NCBI RefSeq assembly: GCF_021130785.1
Contig: NC_060209.1
Coordinates: 18,747,501 to 18,811,500 of the forward strand
DNA: 64,000 nt
Source of the DNA: Homalodisca vitripennis
Lineage: Eukaryota > Arthropoda > Insecta > Hemiptera > Cicadellidae
Reading direction: 5' to 3'
Shown: positions 48,841 through 58,771 of the stretch, piece by piece
Layout: each line of letters begins with the position of its first letter
How positions within the stretch are numbered: position 1 is the first letter of the stretch
The notes under the pieces: model-generated
What the model saw: only the letters and a program-made list of their open reading frames with translations
What the model was told of the DNA's origin: nothing
Database searches by the model: none
Translations under genes and position numbers: made by a program

Positions 48841-49643
48841 AATTTAGAAACATTTTCATCGTGTAATTTAGATATTCTATAAATCAGTCGAGATTCTGCC
48901 ATATTTGTAGTAAAATGATTTCCGTTGTATAAAATATTCAAAGATTCTTTCATTTGGTTGTAGAGATTTATACTATTTGGATCTCCATGTCTTAATAAAA
49001 TTTCCATTTCTGGGTAATCAATTTCAAGTTCTTTCAATCTTTTCGGTATTTCTCTCTTTTGAGCTCTGATAACGTAATAAGGATATTCCCACATGTGATT
49101 CTTCTTAATTAATACAAAAACATGGTGTTTTTTCTTAGCAAAATCTTTACAAACAAGGTCTGGTTTCATTAAGTCAATTTTTACACTTTGTTTTGCGATT
49201 ATTTCCGTTTTTATTTCATCTTTAATTTGCAAGTGTTTAACTTCGTCCTCTATATATTTAATCTTGTTTTCAAGTTTGTACTCACCAAATTTACGAATAC
49301 TTGGCAAAACTTCTTTTGTAACCCACTTTTTAAACAATTTCGCTTCTGATTTATGCGATCTCAAAATTAATGAATAAAGTCCAGATTCATTAACGAAAAC
49401 AGTGTTGTTTTGAAAGTTTGAAGGTAAGCTATTCAATAGCCCCCCTTGATTCATGTCTTTAAATGTTAATTTATCATCTTCGTCAACGTTTAATCTGATC
49501 GTTTGCATAGTATTTTCATATTCTAGAATTTTTGCAACATCTTTAGCCTTAAACCAGATCATATTGTTTTCGTCTACAATCGTTAAGATATTTGTGTTAT
49601 TGAATTTGAGTTGATTATTGAGTAGGCCTACAAGTGACTCCAT
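48834..49643 (-). CDS. Bro-N domain protein, 269 aa, intact
   Basis: ATG at 49643 (minus), context ATCTAAATGG. Residues about 1-118 are a Bro-N domain: IWFKAKDVAKILEYENT, then NTVFVNESGLYSLILRSHKS and FKKWVTKEVLPSIRKFG. A coiled-coil linker (about 120-155) leads to a C-terminal domain with KKHHVFVLIKKN, YYVIRAQKR and GNHFTTNMAESRLIYR, like the DUF3627-type tails of Bro proteins in large insect DNA viruses. Bro proteins bind DNA and are thought to modulate host or viral transcription. The frame is complete, one of few such genes in copy B. Two broken paralogues lie directly upstream. Confidence 0.88.
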   Translation of the reverse strand: MESLVGLLNNQLKFNNTNILTIVDENNMIWFKAKDVAKILEYENTMQTIRLNVDEDDKLTFKDMNQGGLLNSLPSNFQNNTVFVNESGLYSLILRSHKSEAKLFKKWVTKEVLPSIRKFGEYKLENKIKYIEDEVKHLQIKDEIKTEIIAKQSVKIDLMKPDLVCKDFAKKKHHVFVLIKKNHMWEYPYYVIRAQKREIPKRLKELEIDYPEMEILLRHGDPNSINLYNQMKESLNILYNGNHFTTNMAESRLIYRISKLHDENVSKFY

Positions 49644-49659
49644 TTAGATAGAAAAATTT

Positions 49660-49953
49660 TTAACTAGTAATTTTTATTTCAGTATAAAGACCAGATTCAT
49701 TAACGAAAATAGTATGTTTTTGAATATTTTCTCGGGGTCTATGGGATAGACTCCTGTAATTTATACATTCAAAAGTTGTTTTATCGTCATTATCGACGTT
49801 ATTTATGATACCTTGCCTCGTGTTTTCATATTCTAAAATTTCTGCAACATCTTTTGCTTTGAACCAAATTTCGTTATTTTCGTCAACAATTGTAAAAATT
49901 TCTGTATTATTGAATTTGAGTTGATTATTTATTAGATCTACAATTGTCTCCAT
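49660..49953 (-). pseudogene. Truncated Bro-N paralogue, 97 aa
   Basis: ATG at 49953 in ATCTAAATGG. It has the same opening as the full gene (NNQLKFNNTEIFTIVDENNE, IWFKAKDVAEILEYENT) and breaks off just after VNESGLY, where a few unrelated codons lead to a stop. The break is at the same place as in the next fragment. It may still make a short Bro-N-only protein. Confidence 0.75.
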
Positions 49954-49959
49954 TTAGAT

Positions 49960-50061
49960 AGAAACATTTTTATTTCGAGAATAAAGGCCAGATTCATTGA
50001 TAAAAACGGTGTGTTTTTTGAAAGTTTGAAGGTAAGAACGATTCGTTCCCCCCTTGATTCA
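49960..50061 (-). pseudogene. Third Bro-N fragment
   Basis: On the minus strand this stretch resembles the part of the Bro-N domain around LPSNFQ and the ESGLY break, with frameshifts. No start codon remains. It abuts the end of the penton-like gene. Confidence 0.6.
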
Positions 50062-50801
50062 TCATTCTTTCGACAATCTTAAATATATTGTTGTTTTACT
50101 CTCATTATTTAATAAATTTCCCTCAGAGTCTTGTATAGTTAGAACGATTTTTTGAATTCTTTTAATATTTTTTCTAATTGGAATATAATCGATTTCATTC
50201 GGTTTTTCACTGATTTTTGATCCATAAGCAACATTTGGGAAAAAAGTGTACAAAATTTCAGATTCTTTGTGTAAATGTTCGGTATGAGTTTCAAAACTAG
50301 GTTCAACGAGATTACAATGTACTTCAATTACATCAAACGGTCTAAATTTTGGCGTTTTATTTCCTAAATATACCTGATTTGGCTCAATAGTTTCTTGAAC
50401 AAACCCTAATAAATCTACTATAATTGCTGATGAAAACATTATTCTTACTGGTGATTTTATTTGAATTTTATTAGAGAGATAATTTTTTTGCATTTCAAAA
50501 CTTGTTTTCGTCAAAGTTTAAAGATTTATCTGATTGTTTGAATGTTTTCAGATAATTTTTAAGGGAATTTTTTATTTGATCGAAGGTATAATATCCTTTG
50601 TTTAAACCATAATATTTTGTTATGTTCTTCTCACTAAATCCTATACAATAAGGAGAACTTTCACTAATATTTATTACAAAATTGTTAGAATAAAAAACCG
50701 CTTAAACCGATAAAATAATTTGATTCTTCCTCTAAGTGTATAGGATGTTCCAAGTTTAAAAATAATTGAGAGCTTTCTGAAGTCAACTTGAACAGCTTCA
50801 T
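50062..50801 (-). CDS. Penton-like (single jelly roll) capsid vertex protein, frameshifted
   Basis: The ATG at 50801 (minus) starts MKLFKLTSESSQLFLNL. Shifts near 50700 and 50510 lead into the long frame 50514-50062. That frame has KSPVRIMFSSAIIVDLLGF in the middle, and its C-terminal half has VAYGSKISEKPNEIDYIPI then IVLTIQDSEGNLLNN and TIYLRLS. The last strands match the ending of penton-like minor capsid proteins of Polintons and adintoviruses, which form capsid vertices. Size, about 245 codons, also fits. It diverges from the ATPase gene with only 13 bp between the two start codons. Confidence 0.7.
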
Positions 50802-50814
50802 TTTCGCTATTTAA
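50802..50814. promoter_or_regulatory. 13-bp divergent start region (penton-like / ATPase)
   Basis: The start codons of the penton-like gene (50801, minus) and the ATPase (50815, plus) are separated by TTTCGCTATTTAA. The plus side has the TAAATGG context; the minus side does not. Promoters must overlap the coding sequence of the opposite gene or lie within the start context itself. Confidence 0.6.
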
Positions 50815-51503
50815 ATGGAGAAATTTTTAAAGCAAAAAGATCAAATAAAACTTCAAACGTTTGAAGAAAATAAGAAAGATCAACCAATCAGATTGTTAAT
50901 TGTTGGTTCAAGTGGATGTGGAAAAACAACTTTATTATTGAATTTAATCTACAATAGGTTGATTCCTTATTCCAATTTGTATGTTTTTAGTAAATCTTTA
51001 GAACAAGACGCCTATAAAAAAATTACAAGAAAGATTTGAAAATATTGAGAAAAACTTAAACAAAAAAATATCACATTTTTATAATGCTTCCGAGGACATA
51101 GTTCACTTAAGCGAATGTAAACCAAATTCTTTAATCGTTTTCGATGATTGTATTTTAGAAAATCAAGACGTTATTAAAGAATATTTCGTAATGTCTCGTC
51201 ACAAAAACATATCTTGTATCTATCTTTCTCAATGCTTTTCAAAGATTGATAAACAAGTTATAAGAAATAATTTGAATATGTTGTGTGTTTTTAAACAAGA
51301 TGATCATTATTCCAGAAAGATTTATAACAATTATGTGGGATCTGATATGCGTTTTAACCACTTTATTGAGTTGTGTGATAAAATTTGGAAAGAAGACTAC
51401 GGTTTTTTTAACTATTAATCTAACTTTGAAGCCTAAAAATGGAAAATATTTGAATAAATTTTCTAACATAAATGCTGCTCAGTGGTCTGACAAATCTACT
51501 TGA
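50815..51503 (+). CDS. FtsK/HerA-type DNA packaging ATPase, frameshifted
   Basis: Pumps the genome into the capsid. ATG at 50815 in TTTAAATGG. Walker A is IVGSSGCGKTTLLLNLI (about residues 29-45). After a shift near 51030, Walker B reads SLIVFDDCI, and the sensor region reads SCIYLSQCF (frame from 51191). After a second shift near 51400 the C-terminal part ends at 51503. About 229 codons in all, the usual size for Polinton/adintovirus ATPases. The three conserved motifs are intact. Codon use is AT-rich like its neighbours. Confidence 0.93.
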
Positions 51504-51584
51504 TAAAATATTTGTTACAACTATTTTTATATTATCTTTAATTTTTATTTACATTATGAAAATAACAGAAAAACGGTAAATCTG

Positions 51585-52030
51585 TTCACGTTCCACGTTC
51601 ACGTTCATGTTTCACGTTCATGTTTCACGTTCATGTTTCACGTTCGTGTTTACGTTTCACGTTCATGTTTTACGTTCGTGTTTACGTTTCACGTTCGTGT
51701 TTCACGTTTCGTGTTCACGTTTTTACGTTCCACGTTCATGTTTCACGTTCGTGTTTACGGTTCACGTTCGTGTTTCACGTTCATGTTTTTACGTTTTCGT
51801 GTTCATGTTTTTACGTTCCACGTTCATGTTTTACGTTTCGTGTTCACGGTTTTACGTCCACATTCATGTTTTACGTTTCGTGTTCACGTTTTTACGTTCC
51901 ACGTTCATGTTTTACGTTTCGTGTTCATGTTTTTACGTTCCACGTTCGTGTTTCACGTTCATGTTTTACGTTTCGTGTTCACGTTTTTACATTCCACGTT
52001 CACGTTATACGTTCCACGTTCACGTTTCAA
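51585..52030 (+). repeat. CACGTT/CATGTT minisatellite between ATPase and PLA2 genes
   Basis: About 440 bp of imperfect short repeats made of TTCACGTTCATGTTTTACG-type units of variable length. All three + frames stay open through it, giving Cys/Phe/His/Arg/Ser/Val repeats that are low-complexity rather than genes. It ends just before the TAAATGG start at 52046. It resembles homologous-repeat regions of other DNA viruses in position and style only; a role as origin, enhancer or recombination hotspot is open. Confidence 0.9.
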
Positions 52031-52045
52031 AATTTTTCTAATTAA

Positions 52046-53349
52046 ATGGTGAACGTAACTTCTGAAGAAGCGAAAAAACTTGATCAAATCGAAAAGAAAT
52101 TAATCAAAGAATTTAAAGAACAGATTCGAATTGATGAAAAAGAACAAGAATTTATTCAAAAAATCAATCAACCTGTAACTTCTGCAATAAAAAACGTTGA
52201 GGGCAAAATTGAAAATGTTTTAAGTGATATCAAAATTTGATGAATTTGGTTCCAGTTGTACGACAATTTGCCGATATTTCAATTCCAGAATCTGAAGAGT
52301 TGGAATTGCCAAAATTACCATCTTCAACACCATTTAGACCTCGAATCATTGAAGACTCTACCATAGTTGAACCAATAAGTCCTGGAACAACGGATATAAT
52401 AATTGGTGAAATTGGTAAAAAATTCCTTCCTAGAGTAAAAGATGATAAATTTGGTTTGTATTGGGATAAAAAAAAGAAAAGTTTTATGATTGGAAATTTA
52501 CCCGTTAATTTTGAGCATAATGATATCATTATTAATGAGAAAACATATGAAGGAACTCAAGGTTTATGGAGATTATTAACAGACTATGACGCTCCAAAAG
52601 ATAATTTATATTCTGAAGAAGATTTGAAAAAGTATACAGAAATTTTATGGGAACCTGACTCAATTTACAAAAATAATGATCCATCTACTAAGAAGCCTAA
52701 GTCAAGTAGAGGTAAAAAATATATGAAATTAATTAAACCAATTTGGGAAAAACGAATCGAAGGATCAGGTATAAGAAAATACAGTGATAATAAGATTGAG
52801 TACAGATATATCGACGATTTGACAAAACTCGATGGAATTATAAATTATATTTATGCTCAAGAAAAGGCTGGGAACAACAATTTTTTGAACGAAAAGAAAG
52901 CGATTAAGGATTTTATTTCGAACAAACTTGATGAAATGATTGAAAAACCTGATGGAATTAAATATTTAAAACGAGTTTTGCCGGCAATAAGTTCATCTAT
53001 GATTGAAGGTAGCGGACTTTTGAATGATTTTATCAACAATTTACCTTTTGAATTACACGTACCAACTTATCAGTATCTGGGGCCTGGCACAAAACTCGAA
53101 AAAAGACTAAAAAGAGGAGATCCTGGTATAAATAAATTAGATCAAGCTGCTATGGAACACGATATTTTTTATGCAAAACATAGAGACACAAATTCCAGAC
53201 ATATAGCAGATAAAGTTTTGCAAGATAAGGCAATGGATAGATTTTTATCAAAAGATGCTAGTTTAGGTGAAAGATTTGTTGCGCTTCCAACAGCTGGAGC
53301 AATGTTTTTGAAGAGAAAACTAGGAATGGGAATCGAAGAGAGAACTTGA
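52046..53349 (+). CDS. Virion protein with phospholipase A2 domain
   Basis: ATG at 52046 (ATTAAATGG) begins a 64-codon coiled-coil-rich frame. The main frame, from the ATG at 52240, overlaps its stop, so one base probably separates what was a single gene of about 434 codons. The middle has a conserved Polinton region with KFGLYWDKKKKSFMIGNLP, GTQGLWRLL and the SSRGKKYMKLIKPIW block. The C-terminus has the parvovirus-VP1-type PLA2: calcium loop YQYLGPGTKL, then GDPGINKLD and the catalytic MEHDIFYAK (His-Asp and Tyr present). In parvoviruses this enzyme lets the particle leave the endosome. The 370-aa frame is intact in copy B. Confidence 0.9.
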
Positions 53350-53365
53350 AATTTTAACTATATAA

Positions 53366-53827
53366 ATGGAGGTGAACGTAAACTTCAGCAAAAATCAGAA
53401 AGAAAAAATAAAATCCGCTTTTAAGAAGAAAATACCCGTTAGTATTCAATTTAAAATAGATCAACTAAAAAATGGCGAAGATAAGATATTTTTAACAAAT
53501 AGACAATACAATAAACTCGAAAAACATAAGAAAAACAATAAAGGAACCAGAATAGAATTTTCTTATAATCAGTTTGAAAGAACTTAAAAATGGTGGACTT
53601 TTGAAAGATTTATTAGATTTTGGAGAAAATATTCCAGTTGTTAAAAATGTTGTTCCTTATGTTCGTAAAGCTGCTCCAATCGTTAAAAAGGATGTGATTC
53701 CTATTGTTCGAAACATTTAAATTGGTTAGATAAAGAGTTGGAAGATGTTACAGGATCTGGATTAGATGAAAAAACTTTGAATTACGTGAAATCAAACATT
53801 GAAAAAAATTTGAAATCAAACCTTTAA
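53366..53827 (+). CDS. pX-like small basic virion protein, frameshifted
   Basis: ATG at 53366 in TATATAAATGG, 16 bp after the PLA2 gene. The first 73 codons are Lys-rich with FSKNQKEKIKSAFKKKIPVS and IFLTNRQYNKLEKHKKNNKG, a pattern seen in a small protein conserved across Polintons and adintoviruses. After a shift near 53575 come GGLLKDLLDFGENIPVV and a hydrophobic-basic stretch. Another shift near 53710 leads to a C-terminal acidic part ending near 53827. By analogy with adenovirus pX or pVI it may condense DNA or act on membranes; that role is inference. Confidence 0.65.
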
Positions 53828-54235
53828 CATTCGGGGAATTGGAAGAAATCTGCAAAAAATATTAAACATTTTAGAGGAATCTTCATGAGAGATACATTAC
53901 CTGAAAAAGTTAAGAAATTTGAATGTGGAATTGTGAATTTAGACTCGATTATGGGAAGTGGAACGCATTGGATTTGTTATTATAAAAATGATAAGAATGC
54001 ATGTTATTTTGATTCGTATGGAAGAATTGAGGACAAACCACCTATAGAATTGATTAAATATTTGAAAAAATCAAGCGTCTACTACAATGATTCTCAGATT
54101 CAAGACTATAAAGATCCCCCAATTTGTGGTCATTTATGTGTTTTTGTGTTGAATGAACTGAGTGATGGTAAAGATTTTAAAGAAGTTGTTAACAAATTAT
54201 TACTTAATAAATATGGATTCACAAAATATTTTTGA
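53821..54235 (+). CDS. Adenain-type cysteine protease, frameshifted near the start
   Basis: Matures capsid proteins by cutting precursors. The frame from 53885 has IVNLDSIMGSGTHWICYY (catalytic His), ACYFDSYGRIEDKPP (acidic residue) and DPPICGHLCVFVLNEL (catalytic Cys), spaced as in adenovirus-like C48/C5 proteases. The N-terminal LTFGELEEIC segment is in another frame because of an extra A near 53866; copy A has it in frame. No TAAATGG start was found, so the true start, and whether it overlaps the pX-like gene, is unclear. The stop lies 23 bp inside the next gene. Confidence 0.87.
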
Positions 54236-55123
54236 CGTATTTGGAACACAAATTATTCAAAATGTAGATAATAGTTTGAATTTTGATAGTTTGAGAAATG
54301 AGTTTGATAACAAGTTAGAAAATTTATTACAAAACCTTCCAGATTCAGATATGTTTGCTGTCGAGATTGAAGATTTTAAAGCAGAATATGATAACAAACT
54401 TGCAAATTTCATGAGTTCAAATGAAGTTGCTGATAAAATAAAAACATTGGAAAAAGAAGTCGATGATGGTGTAAAAAAAATTATTTACCAATTTAATGTC
54501 TCATATTGAAAAAGCTGATAAAATTACTGAAGCGATCAAAGTTGAAAAAGAATTATGTTTAGTTTGGCTAATAAAAAAAGAATTGTCGGTGTTCGACCTG
54601 GTATTGACAAACATGATGTTGTTGTTAAAGAACAAATTTTAAAACCTCTAAAATTATCAGAAAACATCGATATTGTTGATTTACATGATCCGAATGTTAT
54701 AAAAATGCCTTAGATTTTAAAGGAAAAAGAATTAGCAGTGTTAGTAAAGGAATTAATCCATTTGATGTTGTTGTAATGATTAAATTAGAAGATCCTATTA
54801 AAATGTTTAATGAACTAAAACAAAATTATGAGAATCATAAACAGCATGTTAAAGATTTTACAACAGAAGTCTATGAAAAACTTGATGAAAGAAGTAAAAG
54901 ATCAGTAGACGATGTTGGTGAAATTAATGAAAAACTTACTAGATTTAAAGAGTCTTTTGATAAGTTTAGTTTAGATGCTACGAAAACTTTTGAGAATATT
55001 GGTCATAAATTTGTTGAATACAATGATTCTTATGCTGTCAAATTTCAAAAATTAGAAGAAAAAATTAATAAGTTCGAGGAAGATCTTACTGAAATAGGTA
55101 TTCTCGCAAGGTTTTATGCATGA
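54213..55123 (+). CDS. Coiled-coil protein of the structural block, frameshifted
   Basis: ATG at 54213 overlaps the protease stop. It opens MDSQNIFDVFGTQI, then a heptad-rich region (LENLLQNLP, VADKIKTLEKEVDDGVKK). After shifts near 54480, 54550 and 54700 the final frame (54776-55123) is a long coiled coil (LTRFKESFDKFSLDATKTF, KLEEKINKFEEDLTEIG). Copy A shows the middle part, GVRPGIDKHDVVVKEQ, in frame. About 300 codons. I do not recognise a family; its position between protease and capsid suggests a fibre, scaffold or core protein. Confidence 0.62.
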
Positions 55124-55141
55124 TAAAATTTCCTTATATAA

Positions 55142-55286
55142 ATGGCGCTCATATACTGTGTGAGATGTAAAGAAAAAAACTGCAACAAGTGATATAAAAT
55201 ACTATGCAAATATCAATGGAGTTAAAAGAGTTTCTGGAAAATGTGCTGAATTTAACGCTAAAAAGAGCCAATTTATAAAAACTTGA
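55142..55286 (+). pseudogene. DUF5679-like zinc ribbon, broken in copy B
   Basis: ATG at 55142 in TTATATAAATGG. The first Cys pair (YCVRC) is present, but the A run after it has one extra base relative to copy A, so the frame is lost. Further on, the second Cys of the second pair is a Phe codon (TTT for TGT in copy A). That second change is a substitution in a non-homopolymer context, so it looks like true decay. A related ribbon is fused to the integrase of the same element. Confidence 0.65.
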
Positions 55287-55308
55287 AATTTTTTCTTAAT
55301 AAATAGAG

Positions 55309-55708
55309 ATAGCGGGACATTACAGTGCTTTCGATCTTTTTATAATGCAACACGAAAGAGATTTGAAAAAAGAACATTGGGATGATATTTCTCAAAAATA
55401 TGAATTATCCGAAGATATGATGAGATTATACGTAAACAAATTAAATTGGTATAACATTGCTAAATATCAAAATCTGTCCCCAGAGTTCATTCAAGAAAAT
55501 ATACATTATCAATTAAAAGATCATATGTCTGTTCTTTGTCTCTATCAACACTTGAGTATAAAATTTTTGGATGAAAATAAAGATACAGTTGATTGGAAAC
55601 AATATTATAGATAGCGGTTACTATCCTGTGCAGATTTTATTGAAATATGTGGCCGAAATTGCAAAATTTAAGGAAGATAATCCTGAATATGACGAAGTAG
55701 ATCATTAA
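55309..55708 (+). CDS. Small protein with W-x2-I / LS-x2-FI repeats, frameshifted
   Basis: Copy A starts at ATG 26385; here the same codon is ATA (55309), so the first usable ATG is 55345 (MQHERDLKKEHWDDISQKYE). The protein then has NWYNIAKYQNLSPEFIQENI and YQHLSIKFLDENKDTVDW, imperfect repeats seen in several large DNA viruses and in the minus-strand ORF at 58159. A shift near 55612 puts the end (to 55708) in another frame. Function unknown; possibly a virion or host-interaction protein. Confidence 0.55.
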
Positions 55709-55817
55709 AAATGACTAAAATTTATATCTTTTCTTATAAAAAACGTACATTAGATCGATGAAAAATGATATCTTTCTTATACATGATGTTTAAAATTTCT
55801 AAATTTTCTCTTATTAA

Positions 55818-57013
55818 ATGGCGGACTACAGAAAATATGCTAGTGATATTGAAAGGGCGGAGTTTAAAAATTTCTATCCAAGTAGTAAACAACATTTGAA
55901 TGAACCAAATAAAAGAACTGAGTTTAATATTGATTTTGGAGATAACTTTTGCTCGTCTAACTTCCAGTTTTATATTTCTGGAACTTTAACAAAACAAGAT
56001 GGTCAAGCATATCTTGGAACTTATAATGTTAGATTAATCGATAATTTTATACCGTTTTTATTTTCTAAGATTGAAGTAAGAAAAACACAATAAATTGATA
56101 GAAGAAGTCGAACACTGTGGCCAATTAAGCACGATTAAAGGAACTATTTCGTATTCAAAAAGTGATGTTATTTCTCAAACTTCTAATGGCTTTGAATCAG
56201 ATTTTAAATTTGGTGTTTTTGAAGCAGCTGGAAATTTATCTCATTTTGGATTAGGATTTTTTGAAAATGTTACTGTTCCGATCTATAAAGGAGGATTTTA
56301 TCTAAGTTTTATAAGAGCAGAAGACGATGATGTGATTCTGAAGACTGCAACTGGAAATGTTATGCCTGTTGATGGAAAAAATAACAATTACAGATTTTTT
56401 TATTAGAGTTCCAATGATTGATTATAAAACCACGAGTAAAATTAGGTTGATTGATGAAATTACAAAAAGTCAAAACATTATGTTTAATTTTCTAGATTGG
56501 CAATGTATTGAACAAAAAGGTATTTCCGGAACAACTTATTCGTTCGATATTACAAATATTTATAGAAATATCTTCAATCCCAAGTTCGTTATCATTGGTT
56601 TTCAAACAGGTAGACTGAATAATCAAGAAAAAAATCCTTCAAAGTTTGATAGTTTGGATGTAAAAAATATCAGAGTAAAATTGAACGGTTCTTATTATCC
56701 AGATGAATTACAAAATTTAAACATTTCAGGAGGTCTTTTCAGTATCATGTATCAGATGTATCAAGATTTTAAGAAAGTTTACTGTAATAATAAGGACATG
56801 TATTACAATCCTAAAGAATTTTTAGCGAATAGACCTATTTATGTCATTGATACAACAAAGAGTTTGACAAATATTTCTGGTTCAAAGAACGATATAATTA
56901 TCAATATGGATTTTCAAAAAGCTGTTACAAACGCGATTTGTTATGTGGTTGTGGTTTCTGAGAAATTTTTAGCCTATGATGTGATTAAGAACAATATTAG
57001 AGAAATTCAGTAA
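55818..57013 (+). CDS. Major capsid protein (hexon-like double jelly roll), frameshifted
   Basis: ATG at 55818 in ATTAAATGG. It builds the icosahedral shell. The first frame has TEFNIDFGDNFCSSNFQFYI and RLIDNFIPFLFSKIEVRK. A shift near 56090 leads to SQTSNGFESDFKFGVFEAAG and LSHFGLGFFENVTVPIYKGG, and a second near 56385 to the last frame, with FFIRVPMIDYKTTSKIRL, FVIIGFQTGR and SGGLFSIMYQMYQDFKKVYC. About 398 codons. The order and motifs match adintovirus and Polinton capsid proteins. Both shifts are single-base and both lie next to A runs, so the gene may be intact in the animal. Confidence 0.9.
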
Positions 57014-58158
57014 AATTTTTGAAAAAATCGTCTTATAGTCTATATTATTCATTGGATAATTCTACAACTTTACAGAATTGTTAAAGACATTGATATAAGT
57101 ATTCATTTTTAATTTCAAAAGAATATCTTAAAAAATGGGGATGATATTAACAAAAAACTATTCCAAGGTCATCTTAAGGGTTGGACCGGAAGTTATGATT
57201 TTAAAAAATACTTTAATATTTACTGGTCCTATATACCAAATTTCAGCAAAAAAGCTCCAATAGTTCTCGAGATATACTAAGAGTATAAGGATAAGGGATG
57301 ATTGGGGTAGATTTTGAAAATTTTGTTATTTTCATGAAATTTTAAGTTGAACTCGCTTGTTTTTGAAGTTTCAGATTTTTCTGATTATTTTTTTTATTTT
57401 TTATGAATATTAAGAAATAGGGGATGATTTCACCCTTATGGATAAGTTAAGTCGAAAGAGTTAAGTATTTGCTATATGTGTACCAAATTTCATTAAAATC
57501 GGTTGAGTGGTTTTTGAAATATAAAAATTATTAATAAATTTGTAAACTAGCACTCCTAATTGAACAACTTATATAGCAGAGATATAGCTTATAACTTTCG
57601 CGACTCTCCGTAGCTCAGTTGGTAAGACGCTTGCCTTCAAAGCCTGAGGTTCTGGGTTCAAATCCCAGAGCTTCAGGCGCGCTTTTTATTGAGGAAGACA
57701 TGGTTGTCGTTCAGTGGTTGGGGACAAGTCTTTACACGAGTGGCCATAGTGTAATGACTATAGAACAAGCCGAGTAATGACAACTGTGGTTGGCGCGCCA
57801 TTTGCTTCCTCACCTTTCCACTTCATTCCTTAATTCCTTCTCTTCCTTAATTCGTTCATTACATTCATCATTCACATCGTTCATTAATACAACATTACAC
57901 TTACAAAACACCCAACACAAATTCCCTAATTGTATCTCTCCATCAACTTCTACACAGTAGTTACCAAAGAAAATTGAGACTTGGGAACAAAAAAATTCCA
58001 GAGTCTAAGACCCGAATTACAGCTCCTAGCCATTAACTTGGTTGGACAGTAGCAGTGCAGGGCCAAGTCTCTAAACAATAGACACCGTAGAAGTTGAATG
58101 TGATGTGATTCCCCATAGCGCAAACACGCACACTAACAACACTACACCAAAGACACAA
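57014..58158. other. Insertion block with no viral gene
   Basis: Copy A has nothing corresponding to this block. It contains AT-rich sequence including ACCAAATTTCATTAAAATCG, common in insect interspersed repeats, then a tRNA-like SINE head near 57600, a TTCATTC-rich tract (57825-57895) and unassigned sequence. It looks like one or more host repeats inserted into copy B between the capsid gene and the accessory genes. Confidence 0.6.
57604..57880 (+). repeat. tRNA-derived SINE-like element
   Basis: A perfect A box (TAGCTCAGTTGG) and B box (GGTTCAAATCC) are placed as in a tRNA, with a T arm (TCTGGG..CCCAGA). The acceptor strands do not pair and the anticodon stem has mismatches, so it is not a working tRNA. 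About 200 bp of tail follow, ending in a TTCATTC-rich tract. Confidence 0.55.
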
Positions 58159-58413
58159 TCATTCATTTTGTATGTCTTTCATTATATCGTAATGAATTGC
58201 TGAATGGCAAACGTTTCTCTTTTCTTCGTCAGAACCACACACACACAATATATCTGTTTCGTAAATGTTTTTTCCATATAATTTATCCCAATCTACAACA
58301 AAAGCGTGATCTCTTATAAATTCCTTTGATAAATCTTGTTGTTTACAAAGACTTGTTAAAAAACTAGCTGTATGCATATTTCTTGTCCAGTATGGATATT
58401 GTCTTCTCAACAT
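58159..58413 (-). CDS. Accessory ORF, 84 aa, related to the 55309 protein
   Basis: An intact minus frame with YPYWTRNMHTASFLTSLCKQ, then QDLSKEFIRDHAFVVDWDKL and CVCGSDEEKRN. The LS-x2-FI..VDW pattern matches the end of the small protein at 55309 (LSIKFLDENKDTVDW). It is probably a diverged, 5'-truncated paralogue. No TAAATGG start context. Absent from copy A. Confidence 0.5.
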   Translation of the reverse strand: MLRRQYPYWTRNMHTASFLTSLCKQQDLSKEFIRDHAFVVDWDKLYGKNIYETDILCVCGSDEEKRNVCHSAIHYDIMKDIQNE

Positions 58414-58480
58414 TTCAACAAATAAGCAATGAAATTTAGCATAAAAGCGATGAAAAATGTCAGATTGTTGGTGTTTTAGT

Positions 58481-58771
58481 TTATTTTGTAAAAATCGGAA
58501 TATTTTTTCTTATTTTTCTATTATTTAATTTAAAATCTCCTATTACATTTAACATATTTATACTATCTAAGTTGTCTGTAATAAATTGCATTGAACACTT
58601 TTTAGTACTTAAAAGTTCTCTGAATTCGTTTTCATTTAAGGATTCGTTTTCACTTAAGGAAAATATCAACATTTGTTTAACATATTTAGGTAATTCAAAG
58701 AAGTCTTTATAACTATTTCCTGTGGTAAGTTCTTTAAATGCTAGAAACTGAAGTGATTTTGGAGAGTTCAT
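58481..58771 (-). CDS. Accessory ORF, 96 aa, SOCS/F-box-like N-terminus
   Basis: An intact minus frame. Its first 35 residues, with SLQFLAFKELTTGNSYKDF and LPKYVKQML, resemble the S-L..LA...L........LP..VK..L pattern of SOCS-box or F-box adaptors, which would link a target to host ubiquitin ligases. This is weak pattern evidence. The rest (MQFITDNLDSINMLNVIGDF) is unassigned. Absent from copy A. Confidence 0.45.
   Translation of the reverse strand: MNSPKSLQFLAFKELTTGNSYKDFFELPKYVKQMLIFSLSENESLNENEFRELLSTKKCSMQFITDNLDSINMLNVIGDFKLNNRKIRKNIPIFTK

Noticed and set aside
51607..52052. Three overlapping ~140-aa plus-strand frames rich in Cys, Phe, His, Arg, Ser and Val
   Set aside because: All three frames are open because the DNA is a short repeat without stops; no protein family or separate start context supports a gene.
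57604..57676. Possible functional tRNA gene with TCA anticodon
   Set aside because: A and B boxes are good, but the acceptor strands do not pair and the anticodon stem has mismatches; more like a SINE head.
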